DNA of 14,271 nt from NCBI GenBank assembly GCA_036558265.1, contig DATBFY010000614.1:1-14271 (forward strand), given 5' to 3'. This stretch comes from RYN-433 sp036558265. GTDB lineage: Bacteria; Planctomycetota; Phycisphaerae; Tepidisphaerales; Tepidisphaeraceae. Of this stretch, positions 14,091 through 14,271 are shown piece by piece (the first letter of the stretch is position 1; the number at the start of each line of letters is the position of its first letter). The notes under the pieces were generated by a model. That model was not told where the DNA came from. It searched no databases and saw only the letters and a list, made by a program, of their open reading frames with translations. A program made the translations under genes and the position numbers.

Positions 14091-14271
14091 ATGTTCGGTT
14101 TTGTATCGCGACTGCTTCGAAAACTCGGGGCCTGGTTCAAGGGGAGCACCACGCCAGCCGCTGCCGTCTCTCCGGCCGTCAGCGCGCCCCCGATCCGCCG
14201 CGTCATCGAGGAGATGGAACCCCGACGAATGCTGTCGGGCAACGGCCTGGCCGCCACCTATTTCGATAACT
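14091..14271 (+). CDS. LEPR-XLL-type large surface protein, N-terminal fragment
   Basis: Sixty codons of a gene that runs past the window. ATG 14091 follows AAGGA (14076-14080) by ten bases. The N-terminus MFGFVSRLLRKLGAWFKG looks like an amphipathic basic helix rather than a classic signal peptide. It is followed by an Ala/Pro/Ser stretch and then EEMEPRRMLSG at residues 40-50. This matches the planctomycete LEPR-XLL signature (usually LEPRxLLSG), found 30-60 residues from the N-terminus of very large, often repeat-rich secreted or surface proteins, where it probably acts in export or anchoring. The next residues NGLAATYFDN resemble the start of a PA14-like domain (GLxAxYFDN), suggesting carbohydrate binding, but only the first strand is visible. 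The total length and the rest of the domains cannot be known here. Confidence 0.8.
   Translation, partial: MFGFVSRLLRKLGAWFKGSTTPAAAVSPAVSAPPIRRVIEEMEPRRMLSGNGLAATYFDN

Noticed and set aside
13724..14257. Minus-strand open frame of 177 residues across the gap and the last gene
   Set aside because: There is no RBS, no recognisable motif, and it overlaps the LEPR-XLL coding start in antisense. Composition is Arg-rich as expected of random GC-rich DNA.
1..14271. Search for a defence island, phage, IS element, CRISPR array or toxin-antitoxin pair
   Set aside because: No transposase, integrase, terminal inverted repeats, regularly spaced direct repeats or recognised defence domains were seen. 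The S1/P1 nuclease carries a signal peptide and is most simply a secreted nutrient-scavenging enzyme.

Overview
The window is GC-rich bacterial DNA that most likely comes from a planctomycete, probably of the Phycisphaerae/Tepidisphaerales type. Two features point there directly. The largest gene is a PVC-type secreted dehydrogenase (beta-propeller, HEAT repeats and a CxxCH haem domain), a family concentrated in Planctomycetes and Verrucomicrobia. The last gene carries a MEPRRMLSG motif near its N-terminus, a variant of the LEPR-XLL signature of large planctomycete surface proteins. The class-level placement is inference.

Layout, left to right: the C-terminal tail of a DinB-family protein (1-111); a secreted TIM-barrel protein resembling clan GH-A glycosidases (161-1198); a complete mutS (1260-4004) with its own terminator; a convergent aldo/keto reductase (4027-5019, minus); the PVC-type dehydrogenase (5130-8774, minus), closed by a 16-bp perfect hairpin terminator; a tRNA-Cys(GCA) at 8996-9069; a second, cytoplasmic TIM-barrel-like protein with a C-terminal coiled coil (9190-10203); a GT-B glycosyltransferase resembling the N-terminal half of plant L-arabinokinase (10194-11270, minus), overlapping the previous gene tail-to-tail by 10 bp; a two-gene operon of a secreted S1/P1 nuclease (11370-12356) and an MFS transporter (12367-13653); then a 437-base gap that looks like a promoter plus long structured leader; and the first 60 codons of a LEPR-XLL surface protein (14091 to the window edge).

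No phage, insertion sequence, CRISPR array or recognised defence island is visible. Most genes are single transcription units with their own promoters or terminators. The only clear operon is nuclease-MFS, with a 10-base gap and a strong ribosome binding site. Possible themes are carbohydrate and nucleic-acid scavenging (GH-like protein, PVC dehydrogenase, AKR, secreted nuclease plus transporter) and cell-surface biogenesis (LEPR-XLL protein, glycosyltransferase). These links are inferred from families, not shown by the layout.

I did not find a convincing new multi-gene system. The items most worth a second look are the unclassified TIM-barrel/coiled-coil gene, the stand-alone arabinokinase-like glycosyltransferase, the long leader of the LEPR-XLL gene, a charged helical insertion in the PVC dehydrogenase, and a recurrent arrangement of -10-like boxes 7-10 bases before SD-less start codons that suggests leaderless transcripts.
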